From contig JAFRKJ010000008.1 in assembly GCA_017431785.1 (NCBI GenBank), positions 62,001 through 126,000 of the forward strand: a DNA stretch of 64,000 nt, written 5' to 3'. Both the position numbers and the translations under genes were made by a program. Each line of letters opens with the position of its first letter. Position 1 is the stretch's first letter. The notes beneath the pieces are model-generated. The model was not told where the DNA came from, searched no databases, and saw only the letters and a program-made list of their open reading frames with translations. The DNA is from Bacillota bacterium (lineage in GTDB: Bacteria > Bacillota > Clostridia > Peptostreptococcales > Anaerovoracaceae). This document shows positions 15,609 through 24,409 of this stretch, piece by piece.

Positions 15609-16625
15609 ATGGCGGTAGGAAGATATCACAGACAAGAGATTTTTTATCCGATCGGCCCGGAAGGGCAGAAAAAACTGCAGCATGCTAGAGTCTGCATCAT
15701 CGGCATCGGTGCCCTGGGAGCATCAGTAGCCAACATGCTTGCCCAGGCTGGCGTTGGTTATCTGAGACTGGTGGATCGTGATATTGTCGAATTGACGAAT
15801 CTGCAGAGACAGGCGCTCTTCACGGAAGAGGATGTAGAGCAGCAGCTACCGAAGGCAGAGGCAGCCCGTGCCCACATCGCACAGATGAATTCCGAGATTG
15901 AAATCGAAGCGAAAATCATCGATGTGAACCCGCACAATATTGAAAAGCTGATTACCGATGTGGATATCGTCGTCGATGGACTTGACAATCTGGAAACCAG
16001 ATACCTGCTCAACGAAGCCTGCGATAAACATGGTATCCGCTATGTCTATGGCGGCGTCGTCGGCAGCGGCGGTATGGTGATGAACGTACTGCCCGGCGAA
16101 GGTCCATGTCTGGAATGTCTCCTGGGGCCGCTTCCGGAAGAAGGCAGTTATGATACCTGTGATACAGTAGGGGTTATCAGCCCGATTACCAATATCGTCG
16201 CGTCCTATGAGGCGGCTGAAACAATGAAGATTCTGCTTGGTTCTGAGTCTGTATGCAGACAGGCGATTTCTCTGGATGCATGGGACAGTTACACAGAATT
16301 CTTCGATGTGGACAAAGATCCGGAATGTCCGGTATGCGGAAAACATCAATACGAACGGCTGGAGCACAGGCAGAAGAGCTATACGGCGTCCCTGTGCGGG
16401 CATGACGCCTATCAGGTCACACCGGAGGACGACGGATCCTTTGATTACGAAGCAGTGGTCAAAGCACTGGAAGCTGACGGCGACGTCAAGAAGAATAAGT
16501 TTTTCACCACATTCAAAAATGATGAAGCGGATTTCAAGCTTTTCCCTGACGGACGTGCTATAATAAATGGAGTTCCAAGCGGAGAAGAGGCGCAGACGAT
16601 TTTCGCGAAGTACATTGACCGATAA
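15609..16625 (+). CDS. ThiF/MoeB-family E1-like adenylyltransferase
   Basis: Activates the C-terminal GlyGly of a small sulfur carrier by adenylation. It has about 338 residues. The nucleotide-binding fold is VCIIGIGALGASVANMLAQAGVG near residue 25, the E1 motif is DRDIVELTNLQRQ, and the zinc ligands are CLEC and CPVCGKH. The ATG at 15609 is preferred because AGAGGA sits 7 bases upstream; one at 15588 is possible. The C-terminal 90 residues past the zinc site hold a small extra domain ending GVPSGEEAQTIFAKYIDR. The MoaD-like gene follows after 63 bases, so the pair probably makes the molybdopterin dithiolene sulfur for the flanking molybdenum enzymes. A thiamine role is less likely here. Confidence 0.88.
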   Translation: MAVGRYHRQEIFYPIGPEGQKKLQHARVCIIGIGALGASVANMLAQAGVGYLRLVDRDIVELTNLQRQALFTEEDVEQQLPKAEAARAHIAQMNSEIEIEAKIIDVNPHNIEKLITDVDIVVDGLDNLETRYLLNEACDKHGIRYVYGGVVGSGGMVMNVLPGEGPCLECLLGPLPEEGSYDTCDTVGVISPITNIVASYEAAETMKILLGSESVCRQAISLDAWDSYTEFFDVDKDPECPVCGKHQYERLEHRQKSYTASLCGHDAYQVTPEDDGSFDYEAVVKALEADGDVKKNKFFTTFKNDEADFKLFPDGRAIINGVPSGEEAQTIFAKYIDR

Positions 16626-16688
16626 TCGAACTGTTAATCGGGTCGTTATTGGACAAAAGCAAATGACAATCAGTTACGGAGAAAAGCT

Positions 16689-16931
16689 ATGATCAAAATC
16701 AAGATATTATTCAACGGACCGGTCAGACAGCTCAACGGCTGGAAGAACGTAGCCAATATAGAACTTCCCGATGGCGCAACAGGCTACGACCTGTGCGATT
16801 ATTTCAATATCGTTCCGGGCAAGACCAGACTGTATGGCTTCCTGATCCGCGACGGCAAGAAAATCAAAGAAGAGGAAGAACTCCATGACGGCGAGACCAT
16901 CAAAGTCAACGGCAAGACGTCAGGGGGCTGA
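16689..16931 (+). CDS. MoaD/ThiS-like sulfur carrier protein
   Basis: An 80-residue ubiquitin-fold protein ending KTSGG, the C-terminal Gly-Gly that is adenylated and thiocarboxylated. The sequence has the expected pattern, IKILFNGPVRQLNGW, then ELPDGATGYDLCDYF, then HDGETIKVNG. Its ribosome site is CGGAGAAAAGCT. It is the evident partner of the E1-like protein immediately upstream. MoaD is favoured over ThiS because both sides are molybdenum oxidoreductase genes. A larger MoaE partner is not in the window. Confidence 0.85.
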   Translation: MIKIKILFNGPVRQLNGWKNVANIELPDGATGYDLCDYFNIVPGKTRLYGFLIRDGKKIKEEEELHDGETIKVNGKTSGG

Positions 16932-17003
16932 TGAACGCTCCTGATATCAGCAGAACAAGCATTATGATACAGACTGCGGAGTCAGACGAAATCAGATCAT
17001 AAC

Positions 17004-17034
17004 AAAAGAGGTGCCGCTCAGCGGCACCTCTTTT
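17004..17034. terminator. Bidirectional terminator between the MoaD-like gene and the second MOP-type gene
   Basis: AAAAGAGGTGCCGC pairs perfectly with GCGGCACCTCTTTT over a TCA loop. It serves the plus-strand ThiF/MoaD-like pair and the convergent minus-strand oxidoreductase. Confidence 0.88.
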
Positions 17035-17094
17035 AATGTTCGTTTCAGTGTCAGAATGTCGACCGGACTGTCGATTTGACCATCGATCAGACGA

Positions 17095-20000
17095 TTACTT
17101 TCTGATCTTGTCTCTGTAGTTGAGATACTGGTCTTCCTGACCTGGCTTCCAGCGTACGCCTTCCGCGCCGAGTTCACCGAATTCGATGTCGTCCGGAATG
17201 GTCGGCTGCATTGGATTGTCCTTGATATGCTGAACAGCATCATACAAGTCGGATCCGAGGAAGTACTTATCAGGAACGTTAGGGTTCGGTTCGCCCTTAG
17301 CCTTTGCTTCGATACCGGCCTTGATCTTGTCAGCTGTAGCAGGCAGTTCGTAGATTCTGACGCCGACAGCATTGTTGATGGCGTTGATGACTGCCATGTG
17401 ATCGGATGACTGGAATGCTTCGGAAGCTCCGGATGATCCGAATGGTCCACGAGGGTCTTCACCGTCGATGTGGATGTAGTTGAAATCAGGATAGTCAGGA
17501 ATGTCGTTGGCATAGAGGATACCAGCGCTGATCATGTTCCAATCCTTCTCAACATTCTCATAGTTCTCAGTGAGAGCGAAGCCGATCGCGTGTGACATAC
17601 CGCCGAAGATCTGGCCTTCTACAGCCTGTACGTTACCAGGCTTGCCGATCCACTCAACGCAGGTCATGCCTGTGCACTTCGTCTTACCGGTCGCGACTTC
17701 AACATCTACTGTTGCCAGGAACAGAGCATATGTATAAGTGTATGTCGGGTTACCGGTTCCATCGTTCGGATCCAGATCGTAGAAGTAGTTGTACTCGTCT
17801 ACCGTAGCCCAGTCGCCAGGATATCTTGTAGGAAGTCCTTCAGCAACCATCTCATCATATGTTCTGTAAGTTCCGTCTTCCTTTCTCATAGCATCTGCGA
17901 TATTCTTCGCTGCTACGATGGAAGCTTTACCGTTGGCGTAGTGTGATCTCGAACCAGCGGACTCACCAGTGTTCGGACAATACTTGGAGTCGTCCTGAAT
18001 GAGCTTGATGTCATCAGGCGTAATGTTCGGGAAGTAAGGCTTCAGTGCTTCCAGAGTACAGATGAGTGAACCCTGGTCACCGCCCTGGCCCTGATCCTGC
18101 CAAGTATCATACTTTCTGAATGTGCCGTCCGGCATGAGTTCGATGGCAACGTGTGCTTCGTCGATGCCGCCCAAACCTACGTTGTAGCCGCCCCATGCGA
18201 TACCAACGCCCTTCTTGACGTCTTCGTGCTCAGCATTCCATGCATCTGCTTCAGCCTTCTTCTCATCATATACTGGTTTCAGCTTGTCCATCATCTCTTC
18301 CATTGGATAGTGGAGATATGGCAGCTGGTTGATGTTTGTGTCTTCCGGAGTTCTGGCGATATTCTTATATCTGAACTCGAATGGGTCGATACCGGCCTTT
18401 TCTGCCAGCATGTCGACGATTGCCTCAGAGCAGGTGTATGCCTGCGGCGCACCGTATCCTCTGTAAGCTGTTGTCCAGATGTGGTTGGAAACAGCCGCTC
18501 TGTTCATGCCGACTACATTTGGAATGTAGTAAGGATAGAACATGAATCTGGAAGTCTTGGTCAGCTTGTCATCACCGAAGTCAGTGAAGCAGCCGGCATC
18601 CAGTCCGCAGTCATATTCGCCGGCAACGAACTTGCCGTTTTCATCACAGGCAAGACGTGCGTTCCAGTAGGATGGTGAACGCTTACCTGTTACTGCCATG
18701 AACTGCTTGTAATCCATGGACAGTGAGCATGGCATCTTCGTAACCATTGTTGCGTATGCGCACAGTGTCCAGTTGTGAGCGTTCATTGCCCAACCGAAGC
18801 TGCCGCCTGTTGGGTTCTCGATGAGACGGATGTCGTTTTCTGAGTCAAGACCCAGTGCGTTTGCCATCTCATCCTTATCCCAGTAGAGTGTCATTGTCTT
18901 GCAGTGTACGCAGAGCTTGTTGTCTTCATCATAATAAGTCTGTGCTACGTCACCTTCGATGGACATATGAGGCTCTCTGGACGAGTAGAAGGAACCTTCT
19001 ACAGAGTAAGCTGCGTTGTCGATCAGTTCAGGAACGTGTTCATCATCGCCCTTCAGTACAGGCATGTTTGTGTAAGTGTTTGCTGCGTATGTTTCAGGCA
19101 TCCAGTCGTAGATGTTCTTCGCATCAGGAGCAACGGCTTCCAGATAGTTCATGTAAGCCGGCAGCTCTTCGATTTCGACCTTGACGAACGGCACAGCAGC
19201 CTTTGCGTGGTCTCTGGTGTCAGCAACGACCAGAGCGACGACATCACCGTACCATACGATCTCATCCTCTGCGAGGATGTGGTGGTGCTCCTGCAGTTCA
19301 ACTGTTCTTTCGGAGAATCCAAATGCCATGAAGTTGTTCTTGCAGCCCAGTTCCTTTACATCCTTGGCTGTGATGACTTTCACGACGCCAGGCATCTTCT
19401 CAGCTTCGCTGTAGTCGATGTTCTTGATCTTGGCGTGGTGTGTGATTCTCGGCATGACCATTTCGACCTTCAGGGTCTCAGCCGGCATGTGCAGCTCAAC
19501 GTCATCGCCGTAGTCGCATACACCGCATGCCTTAGGCAGCGCGTTCGGTCTTTCGAGCGGCTTGCCATAGAAGTTGCCGATATCCTTTGTCCAGTCATAT
19601 CTCAGTTCTTCAACAGTCTTTTCACCTCTCAGGATCTGAGCGGCAGCCATGACGGCGTCAACGATCTGCTTGTAACCGGTACATCTGCAGACGTTTCTGT
19701 GCTTGGTAAACCAGTCTCTGACTTCTTCTCTTGTAGGACTTGGATTTTCCTGCAGGAGCTGGTAAGCAGAAACGATGAATCCAGGTACACAGTAACCGCA
19801 CTGTACGGCACCGCATGCTACCCACATTGACTGCAGTGGGTGAGGATAGTTGACACTGCCGATACCTTCGATGGTAGTAACCTTGCTGTACTCTTCGACT
19901 TTGGCGATCTTTCTTGTGCAGGAGCGGATTACTTTGCCATCGAGAATGACAGAGCAAGCTCCGCAGACACCATAGCCGCAGCCGATCTTCGTGCCTGTCA

Positions 20001-20103
20001 GGCCGAGACGGCGCAGTACGTCGGCAAGGGTATCCTTCTCAGGGTCGCAGATGAACATACGGTCAGCACCGTTGATGTTCAGAGTCATTTTTTTCAGATT
20101 CAT
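17095..20103 (-). CDS. Molybdenum-dependent aldehyde/hydroxylase oxidoreductase, MOP type (copy 2)
   Basis: Paralogue of the enzyme at 12555-15434, 1002 residues, with the same design: two [2Fe-2S] motifs (IGCGYGVCGAC, CGYC, CRCTGY) and a molybdopterin domain with the catalytic glutamate likely at residue 895 (GSSGASEAFQS). The first 60 residues are almost the same as copy 1 while the DNA differs at many third positions, so the duplication is old. A C-terminal tail of about 40 residues (ending QYLNYRDKIRK) is absent from copy 1. The ATG follows CGGAGGCAATT. No FAD partner is visible. Its substrate is probably different from that of copy 1 but cannot be read from sequence. Confidence 0.9.
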   Translation of the reverse strand: MNLKKMTLNINGADRMFICDPEKDTLADVLRRLGLTGTKIGCGYGVCGACSVILDGKVIRSCTRKIAKVEEYSKVTTIEGIGSVNYPHPLQSMWVACGAVQCGYCVPGFIVSAYQLLQENPSPTREEVRDWFTKHRNVCRCTGYKQIVDAVMAAAQILRGEKTVEELRYDWTKDIGNFYGKPLERPNALPKACGVCDYGDDVELHMPAETLKVEMVMPRITHHAKIKNIDYSEAEKMPGVVKVITAKDVKELGCKNNFMAFGFSERTVELQEHHHILAEDEIVWYGDVVALVVADTRDHAKAAVPFVKVEIEELPAYMNYLEAVAPDAKNIYDWMPETYAANTYTNMPVLKGDDEHVPELIDNAAYSVEGSFYSSREPHMSIEGDVAQTYYDEDNKLCVHCKTMTLYWDKDEMANALGLDSENDIRLIENPTGGSFGWAMNAHNWTLCAYATMVTKMPCSLSMDYKQFMAVTGKRSPSYWNARLACDENGKFVAGEYDCGLDAGCFTDFGDDKLTKTSRFMFYPYYIPNVVGMNRAAVSNHIWTTAYRGYGAPQAYTCSEAIVDMLAEKAGIDPFEFRYKNIARTPEDTNINQLPYLHYPMEEMMDKLKPVYDEKKAEADAWNAEHEDVKKGVGIAWGGYNVGLGGIDEAHVAIELMPDGTFRKYDTWQDQGQGGDQGSLICTLEALKPYFPNITPDDIKLIQDDSKYCPNTGESAGSRSHYANGKASIVAAKNIADAMRKEDGTYRTYDEMVAEGLPTRYPGDWATVDEYNYFYDLDPNDGTGNPTYTYTYALFLATVDVEVATGKTKCTGMTCVEWIGKPGNVQAVEGQIFGGMSHAIGFALTENYENVEKDWNMISAGILYANDIPDYPDFNYIHIDGEDPRGPFGSSGASEAFQSSDHMAVINAINNAVGVRIYELPATADKIKAGIEAKAKGEPNPNVPDKYFLGSDLYDAVQHIKDNPMQPTIPDDIEFGELGAEGVRWKPGQEDQYLNYRDKIRK

Positions 20104-20142
20104 AATTGCCTCCGTTTGATATTAACTTATTTAACTTATGAA

Positions 20143-20160
20143 TATAATTAGCTAATTATA
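20143..20160. promoter_or_regulatory. 18-bp perfect palindrome overlapping the -10 of the second MOP-type gene
   Basis: TATAATTAGCTAATTATA is a perfect palindrome 39 bases upstream of the ATG at 20103. Read on the minus strand its first six bases are a consensus -10, but no -35 is seen, and a tandem 9-base repeat (TTAACTTAT twice, 20122-20139) lies between it and the gene. This looks like an operator. The rest of the gap up to 20383 shows nothing else clear. Confidence 0.4.
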
Positions 20161-20383
20161 CTTATTAGTATTTTACCCTTGGTGGTCAGAAAGTTCAAGA
20201 ATCATTTGAGCCTGCAGACCATAGGACAAGGAGAAAAGCTTCACTTCAGCATAACAGTACAGAGTTGACCTTAAATTGGTTTCGATTCGGGCCTACTAAT
20301 GTTTGAAATATATGTTTTACAGCTTTATAATTAAACTACAGTAAAGCGAAAAACGGATGAAAGAAACAGGTTGTTGAGAAACC

Positions 20384-20917
20384 ATGATCAAACTCATTGC
20401 AAACGGATTCGGAGTGCTGTCCACGCTGTGCTTCATTATTTCGTTCCAGGTAAAATCAAATAAGGGACTGTTCATCATCCAGTCCATCGCCAATGTGTTC
20501 TACGGCACCCAGTTCTTCCTACTTGGTGCAAGAGGGGGCCTGTTCAACATGGGGATGCAGATTCTGCGGAACATTCTCCTGTGCAAGTACAATGACTGGA
20601 AGTGGTTGCAGGTCAAAGCAGTGGCCTGGATTTTCTGTATTCCAAGCCTGATTTACATGATTATGACATGGACCGGCCCGCTGGACATCCTGCCGTTTAT
20701 TGCCTTTGCAGTAGGGACGATCACCTTTTGGACGAACAGCGCGAAGTGGCTGCGGCTCGGAGAGCTGATCTGCGTATCGCCGGCGTGGCTGCTTTATGAT
20801 CTCATTTCCGGCGCGTACGGCGGCGTCCTGACGGAGTTGGTCATTCTGGGTTCCGTCGTTGTCTCGATCATCCGCTTCGGATGGAAGGGTCTCGACGATC
20901 CGGACTTTTCTAAATAA
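20384..20917 (+). CDS. YgjV-like inner membrane protein
   Basis: A 177-residue integral membrane protein with about five hydrophobic segments. It opens with KLIANGFGVLSTLCFIISFQ, followed by NVFYGTQFFLLGARGGLFNM and a basic KYNDWKWLQVK loop, the layout of the YgjV (Imp-YgjV) family, whose function is not known. Its ribosome site is weak. It begins a plus-strand run with a small membrane peptide, an NCS1 permease and an amidohydrolase, but the spacing of 47 bases and a strong ribosome site on the next gene leave open whether it belongs with them. Confidence 0.65.
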   Translation: MIKLIANGFGVLSTLCFIISFQVKSNKGLFIIQSIANVFYGTQFFLLGARGGLFNMGMQILRNILLCKYNDWKWLQVKAVAWIFCIPSLIYMIMTWTGPLDILPFIAFAVGTITFWTNSAKWLRLGELICVSPAWLLYDLISGAYGGVLTELVILGSVVVSIIRFGWKGLDDPDFSK

Positions 20918-20964
20918 GTTTATTATTTCTCATTGTTTTATCATACTAAGGAGGTGCATGCGTT

Positions 20965-21180
20965 ATGTTAGAACTCGGAAACGAAGCCCAGGTCCGAGAG
21001 GCTCTCGAAGGCAAGAGCGGCTTCGAAAAAGAGGTCGAAGACGAACTGATTCGTCGTGTAGCTATCGCGGAACTAGAGCAGGACACCTATGAACCGCTGT
21101 CCAAGGCCAACTGGTGGGCACTTGCAGGAACGGGCATACTTGGTGTGGTCCTGTCAATCATTTCATTTATTGTTATGTAA
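20965..21180 (+). CDS. Small single-span membrane protein upstream of the NCS1 permease
   Basis: A 71-residue protein of unknown family. The first 45 residues are acidic and helical (EKEVEDELIRRVAIAELEQ), then NWWALAGTGILGVVLSIISF forms one membrane span to the C-terminus. The ribosome site is AAGGAGGTGCATGCGTT. It ends 14 bases before the permease start with the permease's own ribosome site in the gap. Small proteins in this position often act as transporter accessory subunits, so an NCS1-associated role is a reasonable guess, nothing more. Confidence 0.7.
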   Translation: MLELGNEAQVREALEGKSGFEKEVEDELIRRVAIAELEQDTYEPLSKANWWALAGTGILGVVLSIISFIVM

Positions 21181-21194
21181 GGGGGTGAAGGTAA

Positions 21195-22619
21195 ATGGAT
21201 AATTATGCAAAAGAAGCGAAATTCAGTTCCATGCCTTTGCTCAAAGAAGAGAGAATGTATGGAATGGGAGACTCCCTGTTTGCGAATACCGGATACGGCG
21301 TCGCAACATGGTGCTTCCTGACGGGTGGATTGCTCGCAGGCATCCTCAGTTTCAAAATGGCGCTGATCACGGCCCTGGCTGGAAACCTGATCGGCACACT
21401 GCTGGTAGCGGTCGCGGTATCGATTATTGCACATAAGTACGGCGTTGACTCCTACACAGCAATCGGTATTTTTTTTGGAAAGATAGGTATGAAGATCGTA
21501 TTCGGCATCTTCATCTTCCTGAATGTAGGATGGGCGATCATTCTGTCCTCCATGTGCGCGCGTTCATCGAACAGTCTGATGACGGCACTGACCGGACACA
21601 CGCTGGCATCCGGCGGCGTCATTTTCTGCACGATCATCGCAGCGCTGATTATGGGATTTATCACATGGAAGGGACCGGCAGCCCTGAAGATCATGAACAG
21701 AATCATGGTTCCGGGACTCTGCGCCTGCCTGCTGATTATGATCGTTGCACTCATCATGAAGACGACTTGGCATGACATTTGGAATGCGCAGCCGCTGTGG
21801 CCGTATCCGGATCAGAAGATCAATGTCCTGCTCTCACTGGAGCTGGGCATCGGCGCCGGCATCTCATGGTGGCCTGGTATCGGTGCTCTGGGAAGACTGA
21901 ATAAGACGAAGTCATCTGCCCTTTGGGGTAACATGGTTGGACTGGCCTTAATGCCTGTTGTCGTTGCAATGCTTTCTGCAGCATCCGCTTATACCGTAGG
22001 AAGTTCAGATCCAACGGAATGGATGGTTCCGCTCGGCGGCATCGGATTCGGCTGTCTGGCACTGTTCTTCGTCATTCTGGCGAACCTGACCTCAGGATCC
22101 TACGCATTCTATAACACCTGTCTTGGATTGAAGAACTACAACTTCTTCGCGAACAGGAAATGGATCTGGCCAGTTGCTTTGTTCCTGGTTCCGGTCATCA
22201 TCTTCTCGTTCTTCCAGGACTTCATGTACACCCATTACCAGCTGCTCATGAACTACAGCGCAGCGATCTTCGGACCGATGTCAGTTATCCAGATTCTCGA
22301 CTACTTCTACTTCAGAAGAGGTCATGTCAATCTGCGTGATCTGTACGACGTTACTGCTTCGTCCGGCATGAGATATCAGGGCGGCGGAAACTGGGGCGGC
22401 ATCATCATCCTGGCGATTTCCGTTGTCATCTACATTATAATACTGGATCCTGCTACCTGGAGATACGCAGCATGCTTCGGATACACATCGGCGTTCATTC
22501 CATCATGTGTATTCGCCCTCGTGGCGTACTTCCTCTACGGCAAGTGGATGCAGAAGCACGGTGTCGGCGGATTCGGCTATGCAGATGAGTATGAAGCAGC
22601 AGTAAAAGCGAAAGCATAG
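21195..22619 (+). CDS. NCS1-family permease (cytosine/purine/allantoin type)
   Basis: Cytoplasmic membrane symporter for nucleobases or related N-heterocycles. It has 474 residues and about 12 membrane spans. Family features include the N-terminal GMGDSLFANTGYGVATWCFL, the glycine-rich second span, and GAGISWWPGIGALGRL in the central helix. The ribosome site is AAGGGGGTGAAGGTAA. It is followed 44 bases later by a YtcJ-type amidohydrolase. The substrate is unknown: cytosine, purines, hydantoin and allantoin are all carried by this family, and the adjoining hydrolase does not settle which. Confidence 0.85.
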   Translation: MDNYAKEAKFSSMPLLKEERMYGMGDSLFANTGYGVATWCFLTGGLLAGILSFKMALITALAGNLIGTLLVAVAVSIIAHKYGVDSYTAIGIFFGKIGMKIVFGIFIFLNVGWAIILSSMCARSSNSLMTALTGHTLASGGVIFCTIIAALIMGFITWKGPAALKIMNRIMVPGLCACLLIMIVALIMKTTWHDIWNAQPLWPYPDQKINVLLSLELGIGAGISWWPGIGALGRLNKTKSSALWGNMVGLALMPVVVAMLSAASAYTVGSSDPTEWMVPLGGIGFGCLALFFVILANLTSGSYAFYNTCLGLKNYNFFANRKWIWPVALFLVPVIIFSFFQDFMYTHYQLLMNYSAAIFGPMSVIQILDYFYFRRGHVNLRDLYDVTASSGMRYQGGGNWGGIIILAISVVIYIIILDPATWRYAACFGYTSAFIPSCVFALVAYFLYGKWMQKHGVGGFGYADEYEAAVKAKA

Positions 22620-22663
22620 GATGCAAAAGCAACAAAGACAGCAAAAGGAATAAGGAGCTCAAT

Positions 22664-24316
22664 ATGAGTAAATACGACACATTATTCGTGAACGGTAAGA
22701 TTCACACCCAGGACGGGGAGAGAAGCTGCGCGGAGGCGCTTGCCATTAGCGGCAAAAAGATTGCCTTTGTCGGAAGCAATGCGGAAGCGGAAGCCCTGAA
22801 GGCAGAGGCTGCAAAGGTCATTGATCTCGAAGGCAGGATGATGCTCCCGGGTTTTATTGATGCCCACATGCATCTGTCCATCGCGGGTCCTGAGATGCTG
22901 TACAAGGTCGTGCTCCACGATCTCGACAATGAAGAGGACTACCTGAAGCGGATCAAAGAATACGTTGACAGTCATCCTGAAATGGAGAAATACGAAGGAG
23001 CGGGGTGGATCAACCCCGCCTTCGGTCCAAACGGTCCGACGCGGCAGGCGCTGGACTCCGTATGTCCGGATAAACCGATCGTCGTCGACTCCGGAGATCA
23101 CCATACGATGTGGGCCAATACAAAGGCAATCGAGCTTTGCGGCATCACGGCGGAGACAACTGTGCCGGAAGGGAACGTCATAGAACGGGAGGCAGATGGA
23201 TATCCGAGCGGCGCCTTCAGAGAATTCGCCGCCATCAAGCTGCTCGACAAAGCCCGTCTTGCTCTTGGAAAAGAAGAATACAAGGCTGTTATCAGCTATA
23301 TGCAGGACTTCTATGCGAAGTTCGGCGTGACGACCATCATGGATGCATTGAACCCAGTGTACAACGACTTTAATGAAACGCTGCTGGAAATGCAGAAGGC
23401 AGGGGAACTCAAGTGCAAAGTCAGGGCGGCCTTCGAGGTATCAGAAGACGAGCCGTTCAAGCACTATGACAAGTATCTGGAATACAGAGAGAAAGGCCGT
23501 GATGCAGGCGATCAGGTCAGCTTCGAGATGGTGAAGATTCTGACTGACGGTGTTATCGAAGGAAAAACCGGCATGCTGAAAGAGCCTTATGAGGACGACC
23601 CAAATTATTACGGAGATCCGATCTGGAAGATGGATAATCTCGTGGATTTCTGCCGGATGGCGGACAGGGATAAATTCGATATCCACTTCCACGTCATCGG
23701 AGATGCAGCTTGCGAAATGGCCCTCGACTGCATGGATCAGGTGGATGCGCTCAATCCGGAGAATCCGGACAGGCGTGTCAGCATGACCCACCTGCAGCTC
23801 GTCGATCCTGCGGATATGCCTCGCATGATAGCCCATAACGTCATCTGTATCTCCAATCCATACTGGTTCTTCAAGGAACAAGGTTATTTCGAGGGATTGG
23901 AGAGACCGTATCTGGGTGAACGTGCATTCCGGGAGTATCCGATGAAGGATCTCTTCGATGCAGGACTTATCGTAGGTGCAGCCAGTGACTACTCCGTTAC
24001 GCCGGATCCGTTCCCGCCGAAGGGCATGCAGATCGGCATGACGAGACTGGTGGAGACGGTCGATCCGGATGCAGTCGATCCGGATCTGGTCCTTGGACCG
24101 GATCAGAGAGTCAGTCTGCAGCAGATGATCGATACCTTCACCTGCAACAACGCGTACTTCCTCCGTGATGAGAAGATCACCGGTTCATTGGAAGTCGGCA
24201 AATATGCGGATATCGTCATCCTCGAGCAGGATCTCTTCGATGTTCCTGTCAAGGATCTGCATGATGTGAAGGTATTTATGACCATTGCGGATGGCGAGGT
24301 TACATATAAAGGATAA
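22664..24316 (+). CDS. YtcJ-like metal-dependent amidohydrolase
   Basis: Hydrolase of the amidohydrolase superfamily, probably zinc-dependent and cytoplasmic. The 550 residues start MSKYDTLFVNGKIHTQDGE, followed by the HxH metal motif in LPGFIDAHMHLSIAG near residue 65, DSGDHHTMWAN, HFHVIGDAA and the C-terminal SDYSVTPDPFPPKGMQIG. It ends with the usual small beta domain (GKYADIVILEQDLF). A terminator follows. Members cleave C-N bonds in diverse amides and cyclic compounds. The coupling to an NCS1 permease suggests the imported N-heterocycle or its derivative as substrate. The molybdenum hydroxylases a few kb away could act in the same route, which is inference. Confidence 0.85.
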   Translation: MSKYDTLFVNGKIHTQDGERSCAEALAISGKKIAFVGSNAEAEALKAEAAKVIDLEGRMMLPGFIDAHMHLSIAGPEMLYKVVLHDLDNEEDYLKRIKEYVDSHPEMEKYEGAGWINPAFGPNGPTRQALDSVCPDKPIVVDSGDHHTMWANTKAIELCGITAETTVPEGNVIEREADGYPSGAFREFAAIKLLDKARLALGKEEYKAVISYMQDFYAKFGVTTIMDALNPVYNDFNETLLEMQKAGELKCKVRAAFEVSEDEPFKHYDKYLEYREKGRDAGDQVSFEMVKILTDGVIEGKTGMLKEPYEDDPNYYGDPIWKMDNLVDFCRMADRDKFDIHFHVIGDAACEMALDCMDQVDALNPENPDRRVSMTHLQLVDPADMPRMIAHNVICISNPYWFFKEQGYFEGLERPYLGERAFREYPMKDLFDAGLIVGAASDYSVTPDPFPPKGMQIGMTRLVETVDPDAVDPDLVLGPDQRVSLQQMIDTFTCNNAYFLRDEKITGSLEVGKYADIVILEQDLFDVPVKDLHDVKVFMTIADGEVTYKG

Positions 24317-24342
24317 GCCTGAAACGATACAATCAAAAACGA

Positions 24343-24374
24343 AAAAAGACTGCTGCATGATGCAGCAGTCTTTT
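24343..24374. terminator. Bidirectional terminator between the amidohydrolase and pepD
   Basis: AAAAGACTGCTGCA pairs with TGCAGCAGTCTTTT around TGA, flanked by A and T runs. It ends both convergent genes. Confidence 0.85.
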
Positions 24375-24409
24375 ATTGCTTTGTTGTATCGCGTTGTTCA
24401 CGCAACAGA

